A stretch of DNA of 64,000 nt from Flavobacterium aquariorum (GCF_003254745.1 NZ_QKXH01000001.1:248001-312000), one strand, 5' to 3'; numbered from the stretch's first letter, positions 16,939 through 26,246 are shown. The notes: a model not told the origin generated them from the letters alone. Made by a program: numbers and translations.

Positions 16939-17706
16939 CTACCAATCTTTTTCTGTTTTCCTAGGCGAGCCTTTTTCTTTATTGGCATTTACCTTCTCTT
17001 GAATTTTCTTTTCCTCATTGTTTACGGCATCCAAAAGATTTTCGGTTCTCTGTTTTGAAATACCTCCTGGTTTTGGTTTCGGCTGCCCTTGGTCATCTTT
17101 GGGTTTACCGTTATCCTTTTTATCTTTGTCACCGTCTTTCTTGTCGTCCTTTTTGTCTTTATCGCCGTCTTTTTTGTCGTCCTTTTTATTTTTATCCTTG
17201 TCCTTGTCTTTATCCTTATTTTTATCCTTGTCCTTATTCTTATCTTTATTTTTATCGTCTTTTGGAGGAGGATTGTCTTTTAGCATTTTTTTTGCCAAAG
17301 CATAATTATAACGCGTTTCTTCATCCTCAGGATTATTTCTCAAAGCATTTTTATAGGCCTCCACAGCTTGGGTATAATCTTTCTCTTTCATGAAAACATT
17401 CCCCAAATTATGGAAAGCTTTATGTTTTTGGGATCTTGTTTTCAAGCTTTTCAAAGCATTCGCATACGCAAATTTGGATTCCGAAAATTGATTTTGCTTA
17501 TAAATAGAATTTCCCAAATTATACGAAGCTACCGTTCTACTTGGAAATTTAGAATGCGAAATTCTATAGTTGGCTTCGGCATCCACAAAATTCTTTGCTA
17601 CATATTCCTCATTTGCTTTAGGCAAAACTTTGTCTTTCTCTTGGGCGTTGGCCACAAAAGTTAAAAGCAATAGTAGTAAGTATATAATTCTATTTTTCAT
17701 TTTCAT
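16939..17706 (-). CDS. batC: BatC: TPR protein with Lys/Asp-rich tail
   Basis: A 255-aa protein with a signal peptide (residues 1-21, ending VANAQ) and about three TPR units between 30 and 145 (VASYNLGNSIYKQNQFSESK; KAFHNLGNVFMKEKDYTQAV). From about 148 to 215 the sequence is an almost pure K/D/N low-complexity stretch with two copies of KKDDKKDGDKD. Such a charged linker is common in BatC homologues, although its length varies. TPRs probably bind the vWA proteins; the tail is likely disordered. Confidence 0.9.
   Translation of the reverse strand: MKMKNRIIYLLLLLLTFVANAQEKDKVLPKANEEYVAKNFVDAEANYRISHSKFPSRTVASYNLGNSIYKQNQFSESKFAYANALKSLKTRSQKHKAFHNLGNVFMKEKDYTQAVEAYKNALRNNPEDEETRYNYALAKKMLKDNPPPKDDKNKDKNKDKDKNKDKDKDKDKNKKDDKKDGDKDKKDDKKDGDKDKKDNGKPKDDQGQPKPKPGGISKQRTENLLDAVNNEEKKIQEKVNANKEKGSPRKTEKDW
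17120..17270. repeat. Coding microsatellite-like K/D repeat in batC
   Basis: The region encodes alternating KDKNKDKDK-type tracts with two copies of a 30-nt-scale KKDDKKDGDKD unit, and is prone to slippage. Long open frames on the opposite strand here (runs of Ser/Leu) are by-products of the composition. Confidence 0.7.
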
Positions 17707-17770
17707 TTAAATGTTCCTTTCAAAGTATTTGCTAATGATTGCATCCTTAGTTTACCTTGATTTTAATACT

Positions 17771-18805
17771 TTATTTATTCTCGTTAAATAAATTCAACTT
17801 ATTTACCCAGCTGGTTTTTCTTTCCAGAAAGAAAACATCCAAAAACAGCAACACAAACCCAATTCCTAAAAACCATTGAAATTGCGATTGGAAATCGGCC
17901 ATTTGGGTGGCTTCAAATTCTGTTTTTTGAATTTTATCCAATGTTGCTTTTATGTATTCCAAAACTTCTTTGGTATTGTTTCCGTTTACATAACCGCCAC
18001 CGGTAATTTTGGCAATTGTAGCCAGACTATTTGGGTTTAATTTGGTTATCACTATTTCACCATTATTATCCCTTTGGTAGCTTTCGATGATTCCATTTTT
18101 TTTCAGAGGGATAGTTCCACCTTTCTCTGTACCAAGTCCAATGGTCACAATTTTCATTCCTAACTTCTTAGCTTCCTCTGCTGCGGCTTCTGCTCCTTCA
18201 GAATGGTCTTCCCCATCCGAAATCATAATCATCAACTTGCTGGTCTTACTTTTATCATCAAAATAAGTTCCTGACAATTTTATTGCTTCATCTAACGAAG
18301 TTCCTTGGGACGAAACCATTCCTGGTCCCATACTTTGCAAGAACATTTTGGCTACACTATAATCTGTAGTTATCGGCAGCACCGGGAAAGCACTTCCTGC
18401 ATAAGCTACAATTCCTATTCTGTCGCTTCCTAATTGATTAATAATTTGTGATACGATTTGCTTGCTTTTTTCCAAACGGCTTGGGGCAACATCCTCACAA
18501 AGCATACTTTTGGACACGTCCATCGCAAAAACAATGTCTATTCCTTCTCTTTTTACTGTTTCAACTTTGGTTCCAATTTTAGGGTTTACCAATCCAAAGA
18601 TCAAAGCAATTAATGCCAAAAGTAAAACGCCCAATTTCAAAAAAGGCTTGAAAATAGAACGTTCTGGACTCAATCTTTTGATAACTTCCAAATCTCCAAA
18701 CTCACGTTGCTTCTTTCTTTTCCAATATAAATTAAATAGAAAAAGTACCGCCACAACTGGCAGTATAAAAAGAAAGTATAAATATTTTTGTTCGTCTAAT
18801 TCCAT
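17771..18805 (-). CDS. batB: BatB: vWA-domain membrane protein
   Basis: A 344-aa protein with an N-terminal membrane segment (8-27), a second near 57-74, a von Willebrand factor A domain (about 88-290) and a C-terminal membrane helix (about 312-330, FLGIGFVLLFLDVFFL). The MIDAS motif is DVSKS (96-100), followed by LMIMISDGEDHSEG with the DG motif. BatA and BatB vWA domains probably face the periplasm and bind each other or a target; MoxR ATPases typically remodel vWA partners. Confidence 0.92.
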   Translation of the reverse strand: MELDEQKYLYFLFILPVVAVLFLFNLYWKRKKQREFGDLEVIKRLSPERSIFKPFLKLGVLLLALIALIFGLVNPKIGTKVETVKREGIDIVFAMDVSKSMLCEDVAPSRLEKSKQIVSQIINQLGSDRIGIVAYAGSAFPVLPITTDYSVAKMFLQSMGPGMVSSQGTSLDEAIKLSGTYFDDKSKTSKLMIMISDGEDHSEGAEAAAEEAKKLGMKIVTIGLGTEKGGTIPLKKNGIIESYQRDNNGEIVITKLNPNSLATIAKITGGGYVNGNNTKEVLEYIKATLDKIQKTEFEATQMADFQSQFQWFLGIGFVLLFLDVFFLERKTSWVNKLNLFNENK

Positions 18806-18820
18806 TTTTTTCTTTTACTC

Positions 18821-18871
18821 ACAGTTTTCAGTCGCAGTTTTCAAATTGAAACTTTGACTAAAACTGAAAAC
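18821..18871. repeat. CAGTTTTCAGT-word inverted repeat between batA and batB
   Basis: GTTTTCAGT (18824-18832) mirrors ACTGAAAAC (18863-18871). Inner words CGCAGTTTTCA and GAAACTTTGACT add partial pairing. It fills most of the 72-bp gap. Confidence 0.6.
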
Positions 18872-18877
18872 ATTTTA

Positions 18878-19879
18878 TTATATAAAACTTCTATATATTG
18901 TATTACGCAAACCTATTTCCAACAATAATAAAAACCCAGCCAGTAAAACAAAAGGTCTGAACTTTTCGTCATAATCATAGAATTTCAATTCTTCGATTTC
19001 AGTGGTTTCCAGTTTATTGATTTCACTATAAATTTGAGCTAATTTATCATTACTGGTCGCTCTAAAATATTTTCCTCCTGTTTTTCTGGCGATATTCTTC
19101 ATCAGTTGCTCGTCAATCTCAACCTTCATCATTCGGAATATTAATTGTCCGTTTGGCCCAAGTGCATAAGGCGATTCTGCCATTCCATTGGTACCAATAC
19201 CAATAGTGTAAACTTTTATACCATATTGCTGTGCAATATCCGAAGCCGTTTCAGGCTCAATAAATCCTGCATTATTGACACCATCCGTCATTAAAATAAT
19301 CACCTTACTTTTGGCCTTACTGTCTTTAAGTCGGTTTACGGCTGTCGCCAATCCCATCCCAATTCCTGTTCCGTCCTGTAAAACATTATCGTATTTAATA
19401 CTAGCGATCGCTTCTTGAATAACCGCTTTGTCACTCGTTACCGGTGATTTGGTATATGCTTCAGAAGCATAAACCACAAGTCCAATTCTGTCATTTGGCC
19501 TTTCGTCAACAAAAACAGAAGCTACTCTTTTTAACGCTTCCATTCGGTTTGGCTTAAAATCCTTGGCAAGCATACTCCCGGATACATCGACTGCCACTAC
19601 AATATCAATTCCCTTTGTGGTTTTTGTTTTATTGCTAATGTCAACCGTTCTAGGTCTAGCCATTGCCACAATCAATAATGACAATGCCAATAATCGCAAA
19701 ACGTCCAGCCCTGGTTTTAATTTCGCCAATAAAGATTCTGTTCCTTTGAACCCTTGAAGAGAACTCATTTTCAAAGTAGCCGATTGCTGATTTCTTTTCC
19801 AAACTAGCCAGACAATTGCTAATGGAATTAAAAGAAACAACCAAAAGAATTCTGGATTTAAAAAGGTTATTTTTTCCAT
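18878..19879 (-). CDS. batA: BatA: vWA-domain membrane protein
   Basis: A 333-aa protein with two N-terminal membrane segments (about 11-27 and 60-74), a vWA domain from about 90 to 290 and a C-terminal membrane helix. MIDAS is DVSGS (98-102), with VIILMTDGVNNAG as the later metal-site motif. Its ATG overlaps the stop of the upstream 541-aa gene by one base (TAATG), implying translational coupling. It pairs with BatB. Confidence 0.93.
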   Translation of the reverse strand: MEKITFLNPEFFWLFLLIPLAIVWLVWKRNQQSATLKMSSLQGFKGTESLLAKLKPGLDVLRLLALSLLIVAMARPRTVDISNKTKTTKGIDIVVAVDVSGSMLAKDFKPNRMEALKRVASVFVDERPNDRIGLVVYASEAYTKSPVTSDKAVIQEAIASIKYDNVLQDGTGIGMGLATAVNRLKDSKAKSKVIILMTDGVNNAGFIEPETASDIAQQYGIKVYTIGIGTNGMAESPYALGPNGQLIFRMMKVEIDEQLMKNIARKTGGKYFRATSNDKLAQIYSEINKLETTEIEELKFYDYDEKFRPFVLLAGFLLLLEIGLRNTIYRSFI

Positions 19880-21504
19880 TAGTTACTCGCTGATTTAAGT
19901 TCTACCGAATTCATAATACGGTCTGTCAATTCCGTTGCATATTTATCTCCTTCTTCGTGAAGAATCATAATTTGCTGCAATCCGCCTTCTTGTCCAAAAA
20001 GCAAGATTTCATAATATATTTTGGAACTAGTTTGACTGTTACCATCTATTCTTGAAAAAGTACCGTATCCTTTTTTGCCAGTTACTCCATTATTGGTTTG
20101 AAAATCCTCTTCTTTAACAATCATGTTTTGTGCTCCTTGGGTTTCCAATACTTTCAAAGAACCTTCAATTGCTTTAGATAAATCCAGTGCTCCTTCTTTT
20201 TTATATTTCATGGTCGAAACCATAATGTAAAAATTGTCCAAAAGACTTCCATACCCGAAGGATTGCATTTCTTTTATAAGTGCCATTCCGTCTTTTGGCA
20301 ATGATTTTGTCAAATCTATTCGCTTCAAGACTTTTGGGGTTTCTACTATCACTCCTGGATTTCCATACTCACTTTTAACCCATTCTCCTTCCAACAATTC
20401 TTTTGTTGGATGTCCAAGAATATTGTCTTTAACGTAATCGAATCCTTTGGTCGCTATAAAGAAAGTTGTCGTGGCAAAAAATAAAAAAACAACAGATCCA
20501 ACAGCAATTGCAATACGTTGATTTCTCTTTTTTCTAAGCAAAATTTGAATTTGTTTTTGCTTTTGAGCTTCATTCAAAATAGTGTCTTCTTCAATTGCCA
20601 CTTCCACCGGAATCGCTTCATCAAGTGTTAAAATCGCTTTCTGAATTCTATTTCGGTCTTCGGTGATTTCAAATTCCAAAGGTTTTGATTTGGCAAATTT
20701 CACTAAATCGGCCTGTTTCAAAACGGTAAACAGATTCTCTATCGTTTCTTGTGAAAGCTTCATTTTTTTCTTTAATGATGCTGCTTTAAGTCCCTCAATC
20801 AATTCTGAAGTAGTGCTTTCCATTGCCGGAATTTCTATTGCCTCTTCGATATAATTTCTGGCAATATCCGTCAATTCACTATAATACGCTTTCACCTCAC
20901 CGTGTTGCCAAAGTTCTTTTTTCTCTAAAGTATTAAGTAAACTTGTCGCTTTTTCTATAGGCGTTTTATAAACTTCTTCTTCAATTTTTTTCTTTTGGCG
21001 AATTTTTGTGTACCAATAAACGAAAGCACCAATTCCTAAAATTAATAAGATTCCCAAAAGATATTTCCACCAATCTGAAGAATCTTTTGCTTTTACAATA
21101 TCTTTAATGTCATACATTTTTTGTCTTAACGTATCAACCTGAACATTGGCAACCTCAACTTTTATGGAGTCCGTCAAAAACTCTTTATTGTTTATCAGAA
21201 TTTTTATGCTTGGAATTGTATATTTTCCCGAATCAAATTGAGTCAAACCGTACTTTTTAATTAATTCGTATCGGTCGTCTTTTTTGATGGTGTCAATTGG
21301 ATACGATTGAATTACTTCCAGTGCTCCAATGTTTTTTAGTTTTGGAAAAACAACTTTAGACAAAGTATCTACCGAAGTTTTTAAAGTTAATTTAAACTCA
21401 GCTCCAATTTTATTTTTTGTGGTATCGATACTGGTAACTACTTTTTGCTGTGCAAAAATAGAAGTCGTTATAAGTATAAATAGTAGGTAAAGTTTAATTT
21501 TCAT
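19879..21504 (-). CDS. BatD-like membrane protein of the bat operon (541 aa)
   Basis: A 541-aa protein with a signal peptide (ending IFAQQ), an N-terminal extracytoplasmic domain (about 20-140) resembling the BatD opening, a membrane helix at about 149-166 (YLLGILLILGIGAFVYWY), a cytoplasmic helical region (to about 330), a second membrane helix at about 335-355 (IAIAVGSVVFLFFATTTFFIA), and a further domain (about 370-541). Its place between DUF58 and batA is typical of Bacteroidota bat clusters. The C-terminal domain (KEMQSFGYGSLLDNFYIMV) was not recognised. It is probably a structural partner of the vWA proteins. Confidence 0.8.
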   Translation of the reverse strand: MKIKLYLLFILITTSIFAQQKVVTSIDTTKNKIGAEFKLTLKTSVDTLSKVVFPKLKNIGALEVIQSYPIDTIKKDDRYELIKKYGLTQFDSGKYTIPSIKILINNKEFLTDSIKVEVANVQVDTLRQKMYDIKDIVKAKDSSDWWKYLLGILLILGIGAFVYWYTKIRQKKKIEEEVYKTPIEKATSLLNTLEKKELWQHGEVKAYYSELTDIARNYIEEAIEIPAMESTTSELIEGLKAASLKKKMKLSQETIENLFTVLKQADLVKFAKSKPLEFEITEDRNRIQKAILTLDEAIPVEVAIEEDTILNEAQKQKQIQILLRKKRNQRIAIAVGSVVFLFFATTTFFIATKGFDYVKDNILGHPTKELLEGEWVKSEYGNPGVIVETPKVLKRIDLTKSLPKDGMALIKEMQSFGYGSLLDNFYIMVSTMKYKKEGALDLSKAIEGSLKVLETQGAQNMIVKEEDFQTNNGVTGKKGYGTFSRIDGNSQTSSKIYYEILLFGQEGGLQQIMILHEEGDKYATELTDRIMNSVELKSASN

Positions 21505-21570
21505 TTTTTATCTAATTAACCTTGTCAGTTCCAATGAACATACTAGAACTGAATGAGGCTAGGTTTCGCC

Positions 21571-22434
21571 TTATCGTGATTTAAAATAGCCTAATAATTT
21601 GGTCACATAACTTTCGTCCACTCTGGTATTTACAACACCCGAACCCGATTTACTGAAAGTCTCTTTAAAATAGTTCACATTATCTTGATAGTGCTTCTCA
21701 TAATTCATTCGCACTGATTTTGAACCTGTATTAATCAATCGCGTTTCACCTGTCTCTGCATCAATCATCGACACCATTCCTAAGTTTGGCATTTTTTCTT
21801 CTCGAATGTCATACACGCGAATACCTGTGATATCGTGTTTCTTTGAAGCAATCTTCAAGGTTTGCTCATAGTCTCCTGACATAAAATCGGAAATGACAAA
21901 TACAATGGCTTTCTTTTTTTGAGTTCCCGATAGAAACTTCAAGGCTTGTGCAATATCTGTTTTGTAACTTTTAGGTTCAAATTCTATCAATTCACGAATG
22001 ATACGCAACACGTGTGAACGCCCTTTCTTGGGTGGAATATATAATTCGATTTGGTCGGAAAACAAAATCAATCCTATTTTGTCATTATTCTGAGTAGCCG
22101 AAAATGCCATTGTTGCAGCAATTTCGGTAACAATTTCTCTCTTAAACTGATTCTTCGAACCAAAACTTTCAGAACCCGAAATATCGACCATTAACATCAT
22201 GGTCAATTCTCTTTCTTCCTCAAAAACCTTGACATGCGCTTCGTTGTATCGAGCGGTTACATTCCAATCGATGGCACGTATATCGTCTCCAAATTGATAC
22301 TGACGCACCTCACTGAAAGTCATCCCACGCCCTTTGAATGATGTGTGATATTCTCCCGAGAATATATGATCACTCAATCTTCGGGTTTTGATTTCTATTT
22401 TACGTACTTTTTTTAAAAGCTCTTTTGTATCCAT
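21571..22434 (-). CDS. DUF58-domain protein
   Basis: A 287-aa protein with the DUF58 core, GMTFSEVRQYQFGDDIRAID followed by WNVTARYNEAHVKVFEEERE, and a vWA-like MMLMVDISGSESFGSK (DxSxS). It is the standard partner gene directly downstream of moxR. The role is thought to be with the MoxR ATPase in the assembly of vWA proteins. The cytoplasmic protein has no membrane segment. Confidence 0.92.
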   Translation of the reverse strand: MDTKELLKKVRKIEIKTRRLSDHIFSGEYHTSFKGRGMTFSEVRQYQFGDDIRAIDWNVTARYNEAHVKVFEEERELTMMLMVDISGSESFGSKNQFKREIVTEIAATMAFSATQNNDKIGLILFSDQIELYIPPKKGRSHVLRIIRELIEFEPKSYKTDIAQALKFLSGTQKKKAIVFVISDFMSGDYEQTLKIASKKHDITGIRVYDIREEKMPNLGMVSMIDAETGETRLINTGSKSVRMNYEKHYQDNVNYFKETFSKSGSGVVNTRVDESYVTKLLGYFKSR

Positions 22435-22439
22435 TTTTT

Positions 22440-22515
22440 TTAGTAATTAGTAATTAGTGAATAGTGAATAGTAACCAACCAAGGCTAATTACTTTTCACT
22501 TATTACTTTTCACTT
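22440..22515. repeat. AATTAGT-word inverted repeat between moxR and DUF58 gene
   Basis: TTAGTAATTAGTAATTAGTG with GAATAGTGAATAG on the left is mirrored by CTAATTACTTTTCAC and TTATTACTTTTCAC on the right. It occupies nearly all of the 82-bp gap inside the operon. Confidence 0.65.
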
Positions 22516-22516
22516 T

Positions 22517-23521
22517 TTATGGTACTTCGATTTCGTTAATGATTTTATTGATAATGTCAACCGATGTAATGTTTTCGGCTTCGGCTTCATAAGTAACACC
22601 GATTCTATGACGCAAAATATCATGAACTACGGCACGAACATCTTCTGGAATTACATATCCACGACGTTTGATAAAAGCATAACATTTGGCGGCTGTAGCA
22701 AGATTAATACTTCCACGTGGTGATGCTCCAAAACTGATTAAAGGTTTCAAATCAGCCAATTTATATTTCTCTGGATAACGAGTTGCAAAAATAATGTCCA
22801 GTATGTATTTCTCAATTTTTTCATCCATGTAAACCTCACGAACCGCTTCTTGAGCGCGCAGAATTTGTTCCACAGACACTACTTGGTTTACTTTGTCATA
22901 ACTTCCTTTAAGGTTTTGACGAATAACCAAACGCTCGTCCTCCATTTTTGGATAATCAATAACTGTTTTCAACATAAAACGATCGACTTGTGCTTCTGGC
23001 AATTGGTAAGTTCCTTCTTGCTCAATAGGGTTTTGAGTTGCCAAAACTAAAAATGGTCGGTCTAATTTGAAAGTAGTATCTCCAATGGTTACTTGTTTTT
23101 CCTGCATTGCCTCCAATAATGCAGATTGCACTTTGGCAGGAGCACGGTTAATCTCATCGGCAAGAACGAAATTAGCAAAAATTGGTCCTTTTTTTATAGA
23201 GAATTCATTTTGCTTAATATTATAAATCATGGTTCCAATAACGTCGGCAGGCAATAAATCGGGAGTAAACTGGATTCTGCTGAAAGAACCGTGAATGGCT
23301 TGCGAAAGGGTGTTTATGGCTAAAGTTTTTGCCAATCCCGGAACCCCTTCCAACAAAATATGTCCTTGGCCCAAAAGTCCAATTAACAATCTTTCGACCA
23401 TATGTTTTTGTCCCACAATAACTTTGTTCATTTCCATAGTGAGAAGGTCTATAAAAGCACTCTCTCTTTCGATTTTTTCATTGATTGCTCTAATGTCTAA
23501 AGTCGTTGTATTTTCTTCCAT
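22517..23521 (-). CDS. moxR: MoxR-family AAA+ ATPase
   Basis: A 334-aa AAA+ ATPase of the MoxR group and first gene of the bat operon. Walker A is GVPGLAKT (59-66), Walker B VLADEINRAP with Asp122-Glu123, and sensor 1 lies in LVLATQNPIEQEGTYQLPEAQ followed by the arginine-finger segment DRFMLK. MoxR ATPases act as chaperones for vWA-domain partners, here BatA and BatB. Gene order moxR-DUF58-BatD-like-batA-batB-batC-batD-batE is complete. Confidence 0.95.
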   Translation of the reverse strand: MEENTTTLDIRAINEKIERESAFIDLLTMEMNKVIVGQKHMVERLLIGLLGQGHILLEGVPGLAKTLAINTLSQAIHGSFSRIQFTPDLLPADVIGTMIYNIKQNEFSIKKGPIFANFVLADEINRAPAKVQSALLEAMQEKQVTIGDTTFKLDRPFLVLATQNPIEQEGTYQLPEAQVDRFMLKTVIDYPKMEDERLVIRQNLKGSYDKVNQVVSVEQILRAQEAVREVYMDEKIEKYILDIIFATRYPEKYKLADLKPLISFGASPRGSINLATAAKCYAFIKRRGYVIPEDVRAVVHDILRHRIGVTYEAEAENITSVDIINKIINEIEVP

Positions 23522-23709
23522 TTTTATATATTTATTCCCTTAAATTTTTATCTCTTTTATTTGATGGTGCAAATTGAATTTTTTTTTAGAAGTAAGATGT
23601 TAAAAAATGGTTAAAACTTCGACCAATCCCCTAATTTTAAGGACGAATTATGATAGTATTTACCTATTTTTAAGAACTAAAAAAAATAAACATCAAATTC
23701 ATAGATTTA

Positions 23710-23728
23710 CCCCCAAAATCATTGGGGG
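23710..23728 (+). promoter_or_regulatory. Hairpin in the leader of the aldo/keto reductase gene
   Basis: CCCCCAA (23710-23716), loop AATCA, TTGGGGG (23722-23728): a perfect 7-bp, GC-rich stem in very AT-rich surroundings, ending 18 nt before the ATG. There is no following T-tract, so it is not an ordinary terminator. Confidence 0.6.
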
Positions 23729-23746
23729 CAATAACAAAATAAAACC

Positions 23747-24619
23747 ATGAGTAAAATTCCATTTTCAAAAATAATTGCAGGCACGATGACTTGGGGTGTT
23801 TGGGGCAAAAACTGCTCTACTCCACAAATGATTGAGCTAATGAATTCATGTCTCGAAAGTGGTATTTCCACCTTTGATCATGCCGATATTTATGGAGGTT
23901 ATACTACAGAAGAAGCCTTTGGAAAAGCTTTTGGCGAAAGCCAGATAAACCGTAAAGATATTCAATTGATTTCTAAGTGTGGCATACAAATGATGTCCGA
24001 AAAAAGAAACAATACCATCAAACATTATGCGTACTCCAAGGACTACATTATCGCCTCGGCCGAGCAGTCTTTAAAAAATTTACAAACTGATTATTTGGAT
24101 CTTTTGCTATTACATCGACCAAGTCCATTAATGCAAGCCGATGAAATTGCTGAAGCTATTGAAAAGTTAAAAATTGACGGTAAAATTTTAGATTTTGGTG
24201 TTTCTAATTTTACTCCAAGTCAAAGCGATTTGATCGAGACAAAAACCAAAATAAACTACAATCAAATTGAGTTTTCCATTACTCATTTGGAACCTATGAT
24301 TGATGGAAGTTTGGATCACATGCAAACTAGAAGAATAGCTCCCATGTGCTGGTCACCTCTTGGAACTGTTTTTAGAAAAGAGAATGAGCAATCACAACGC
24401 ATTCAAAAAGTCGCAAATGAATTGGCATACAAATATGATGTCTCCAATGATATTATTTTATTGGCCTGGATATTGAAACATCCAGCTGGAATTTTACCCG
24501 TTTGTGGCACTTCAGACAAAAACAGACTTGCCCGTTTAATGCAAGCCACCACTATTGAAATGGAGTTACAGGATTGGTTCTCACTTTGGACGGCAAGTGC
24601 AGGAAATGATGTGCCTTAA
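23747..24619 (+). CDS. Aldo/keto reductase
   Basis: A 290-aa AKR of the YdhF type, a cytoplasmic NADPH-dependent carbonyl reductase. The catalytic tetrad reads Asp44 and Tyr49 (FDHADIYGGY), Lys77 (LISKCGI) and His123 (LLLLHRPSP). The segment LILPVCGTSDKNRL-like (ILPVCGTSDKNR) binds the phosphate of NADPH. The substrate is not predictable. The monocistronic gene has a hairpin in its leader. Confidence 0.92.
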   Translation: MSKIPFSKIIAGTMTWGVWGKNCSTPQMIELMNSCLESGISTFDHADIYGGYTTEEAFGKAFGESQINRKDIQLISKCGIQMMSEKRNNTIKHYAYSKDYIIASAEQSLKNLQTDYLDLLLLHRPSPLMQADEIAEAIEKLKIDGKILDFGVSNFTPSQSDLIETKTKINYNQIEFSITHLEPMIDGSLDHMQTRRIAPMCWSPLGTVFRKENEQSQRIQKVANELAYKYDVSNDIILLAWILKHPAGILPVCGTSDKNRLARLMQATTIEMELQDWFSLWTASAGNDVP

Positions 24620-24625
24620 AAAAAG

Positions 24626-24735
24626 TGGTCAGTGGTCAGTTTATAGTAATCAGTTTATGTGCGGTAATTAAAATTAGTATTATTTATTGTAGAAAATCTT
24701 AAATCATAAATCGTTAATCCGTAATCTGAAATCAA
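24626..24735. repeat. AGTGGTCAGTTTA and AATCxTAAATC word repeats
   Basis: Two short word repeats, AGTGGTCAGTGGTCAGT (24627-24643) and AATCTTAAATCATAAATCG with TTAATCCGTAATCTG, precede the AlbA_2 gene. Same character as the other intergenic word repeats in the window. Confidence 0.5.
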
Positions 24736-25875
24736 ATGATCAATAAGCGTATTCTTATCAAAAACCTTTTGGCTCACAATGATGAGTGTAGTTTTTATGA
24801 TAAAAAACGACAGCTAAATTTGCATTCCAGAGAAGGAAAAGCTAAATTTTTGAAACACATTTGCGCATTATCTAATTCAAATCCAACCAATAATTCCTAT
24901 ATAGTTGTAGGGGTTGAAGATGAAAGCAATAAAATTGTAGGAGACGATTTTTTTGATGACAGCAGAATTCAGAATTTAGTAAACGCTTTTCTTGAAAATC
25001 CGCCCAAAATTCAATATGAAAATGTCCCTTTCCCTAATTTGCCAAAAGACAAAGTAATTGGACTCGTAACCATTAAGCCCAACAGCAAAACTTCTTCATT
25101 CAAAAAAGGCATACACACAATTCCTGCCAATAGTGTTTTCATTCGTCGAGGAAGTAACACAATGCCAATTGAAGGTGAAGTAGAGAAAAATTTTCAGAAT
25201 ACGGAAACAGTAATTGGTATCGAAAATAATTCAAGAAACAGCATCGAATACACACTAGATGGAGTAATTGATTTTATGAATTATCGGCATAAGGACATGG
25301 CGCCAAAATATAAAGTTTTCAAAGAGTTATTTGTCATTTGTTGGGCTGGAATTCCCAAAAAATCCAGAAACAAAACCTTTCTTTCAAGAGTAGATATTGA
25401 ACTGATTAATGAACAAATCAAATTATTCTATTCGGCTCAAGATGTTGTTGAAATTACCTACGACGACGATAGCTTTACGATTATTGAATATGTCCCTTTA
25501 GGCTTGAATGACAGAACCAGTTATTATCCTCTGGAGGAACAAAAAATCCATTTTCATGATAACGGGTACTATAAAATTGACAGGAAAATACTTTTTGAAC
25601 CACCCGAATATAACAAGAAAATGTTATACCATATTTATAATTCGAATGTGGCACTCTTAAATAAACTTGAAAAAAACATCAAATTATCGGAACGGGAAAG
25701 AAAAGATTTGAACCATTTGCCTTCTACTTTTATGATTTGTTATCTAAATGGTTTTGAAGATGCTAAACAAAAATTGATTGATGCCAAAACGTTATTGAAA
25801 CCGTTTACACAAGTCTATCTTTCGTTTAAAGAAGCATTACGAATTCTAAGAAAAATGAAATATGACGTACAATAA
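24736..25875 (+). CDS. AlbA_2 (Schlafen-like) domain protein
   Basis: A 379-aa protein whose first ~160 residues form an AlbA_2/Schlafen-type domain. The pattern is ECSFYD (ExxxxE-like opening), GKAKFLKHICALSNSN, YIVVGVEDESNKIVG, FPNLPKDKVIGLVTIKP and the GSNTMPIEG end of the fold. Such domains are usually called putative ATP-binding or DNA-binding; in some proteins they are nucleases or regulators. The C-terminal 220 residues are helical and unknown. No toxin, restriction or phage-defence partner lies beside it. Confidence 0.75.
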   Translation: MINKRILIKNLLAHNDECSFYDKKRQLNLHSREGKAKFLKHICALSNSNPTNNSYIVVGVEDESNKIVGDDFFDDSRIQNLVNAFLENPPKIQYENVPFPNLPKDKVIGLVTIKPNSKTSSFKKGIHTIPANSVFIRRGSNTMPIEGEVEKNFQNTETVIGIENNSRNSIEYTLDGVIDFMNYRHKDMAPKYKVFKELFVICWAGIPKKSRNKTFLSRVDIELINEQIKLFYSAQDVVEITYDDDSFTIIEYVPLGLNDRTSYYPLEEQKIHFHDNGYYKIDRKILFEPPEYNKKMLYHIYNSNVALLNKLEKNIKLSERERKDLNHLPSTFMICYLNGFEDAKQKLIDAKTLLKPFTQVYLSFKEALRILRKMKYDVQ

Positions 25876-25908
25876 GGAAGTTTCTTATTGCAATTTGATC
25901 AGCCTTAA

Positions 25909-26004
25909 TTAGCTAAACAATCCTGTTACCCAAACAACCACGTCAATTATAATTTGACAAATAAAATTGGTCATTAAAAGCAATAAAGTGAGAAGTGCAT
26001 TCAT
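25909..26004 (-). CDS. Possible 31-aa hydrophobic small protein
   Basis: On the minus strand an ATG at 26004 opens MNALLTLLLLMTNFICQIII, then DVVVWVTGLFS and a TAA stop: a single, almost uninterrupted hydrophobic segment typical of small membrane proteins. About 20 nt upstream a near-consensus -7 box TAATTTTA occurs on the same strand. No homologue can be named. The rest of the 400-bp gap (25876-26276) shows only AT-rich sequence and the promoter of the next gene. Confidence 0.35.
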   Translation of the reverse strand: MNALLTLLLLMTNFICQIIIDVVVWVTGLFS

Positions 26005-26246
26005 TTTAAAAATTTTAAGTAAAATTACAATGTTTCCTTACAGCATACAATCACCAAAAACAATGATTTTTTTTGAAACTCAAAAGTAATTAAAAATACA
26101 ATACCACCATTCGACATCAACATGGAATTTAACGGATATAAATAGCAATTTGACGGTTTTATTCTTAATAAAAACTTAAAACTGTTTTACTTAAGATACT
26201 TCTAACATCTCTTTCAAAAAATGTCGAACCAACACTTCTTTTCTCT

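Noticed and set aside
17018..17393. Long open frames with runs of Ser/Leu/Phe on the plus strand opposite batC
   Set aside because: They mirror the Lys/Asp low-complexity tail of batC on the other strand; composition artefact with no start or promoter context.
24736..25875. Phage-defence gene (AlbA_2/Schlafen)
   Set aside because: No partner genes, mobility genes or defence neighbours; a lone AlbA_2 domain is not sufficient evidence.
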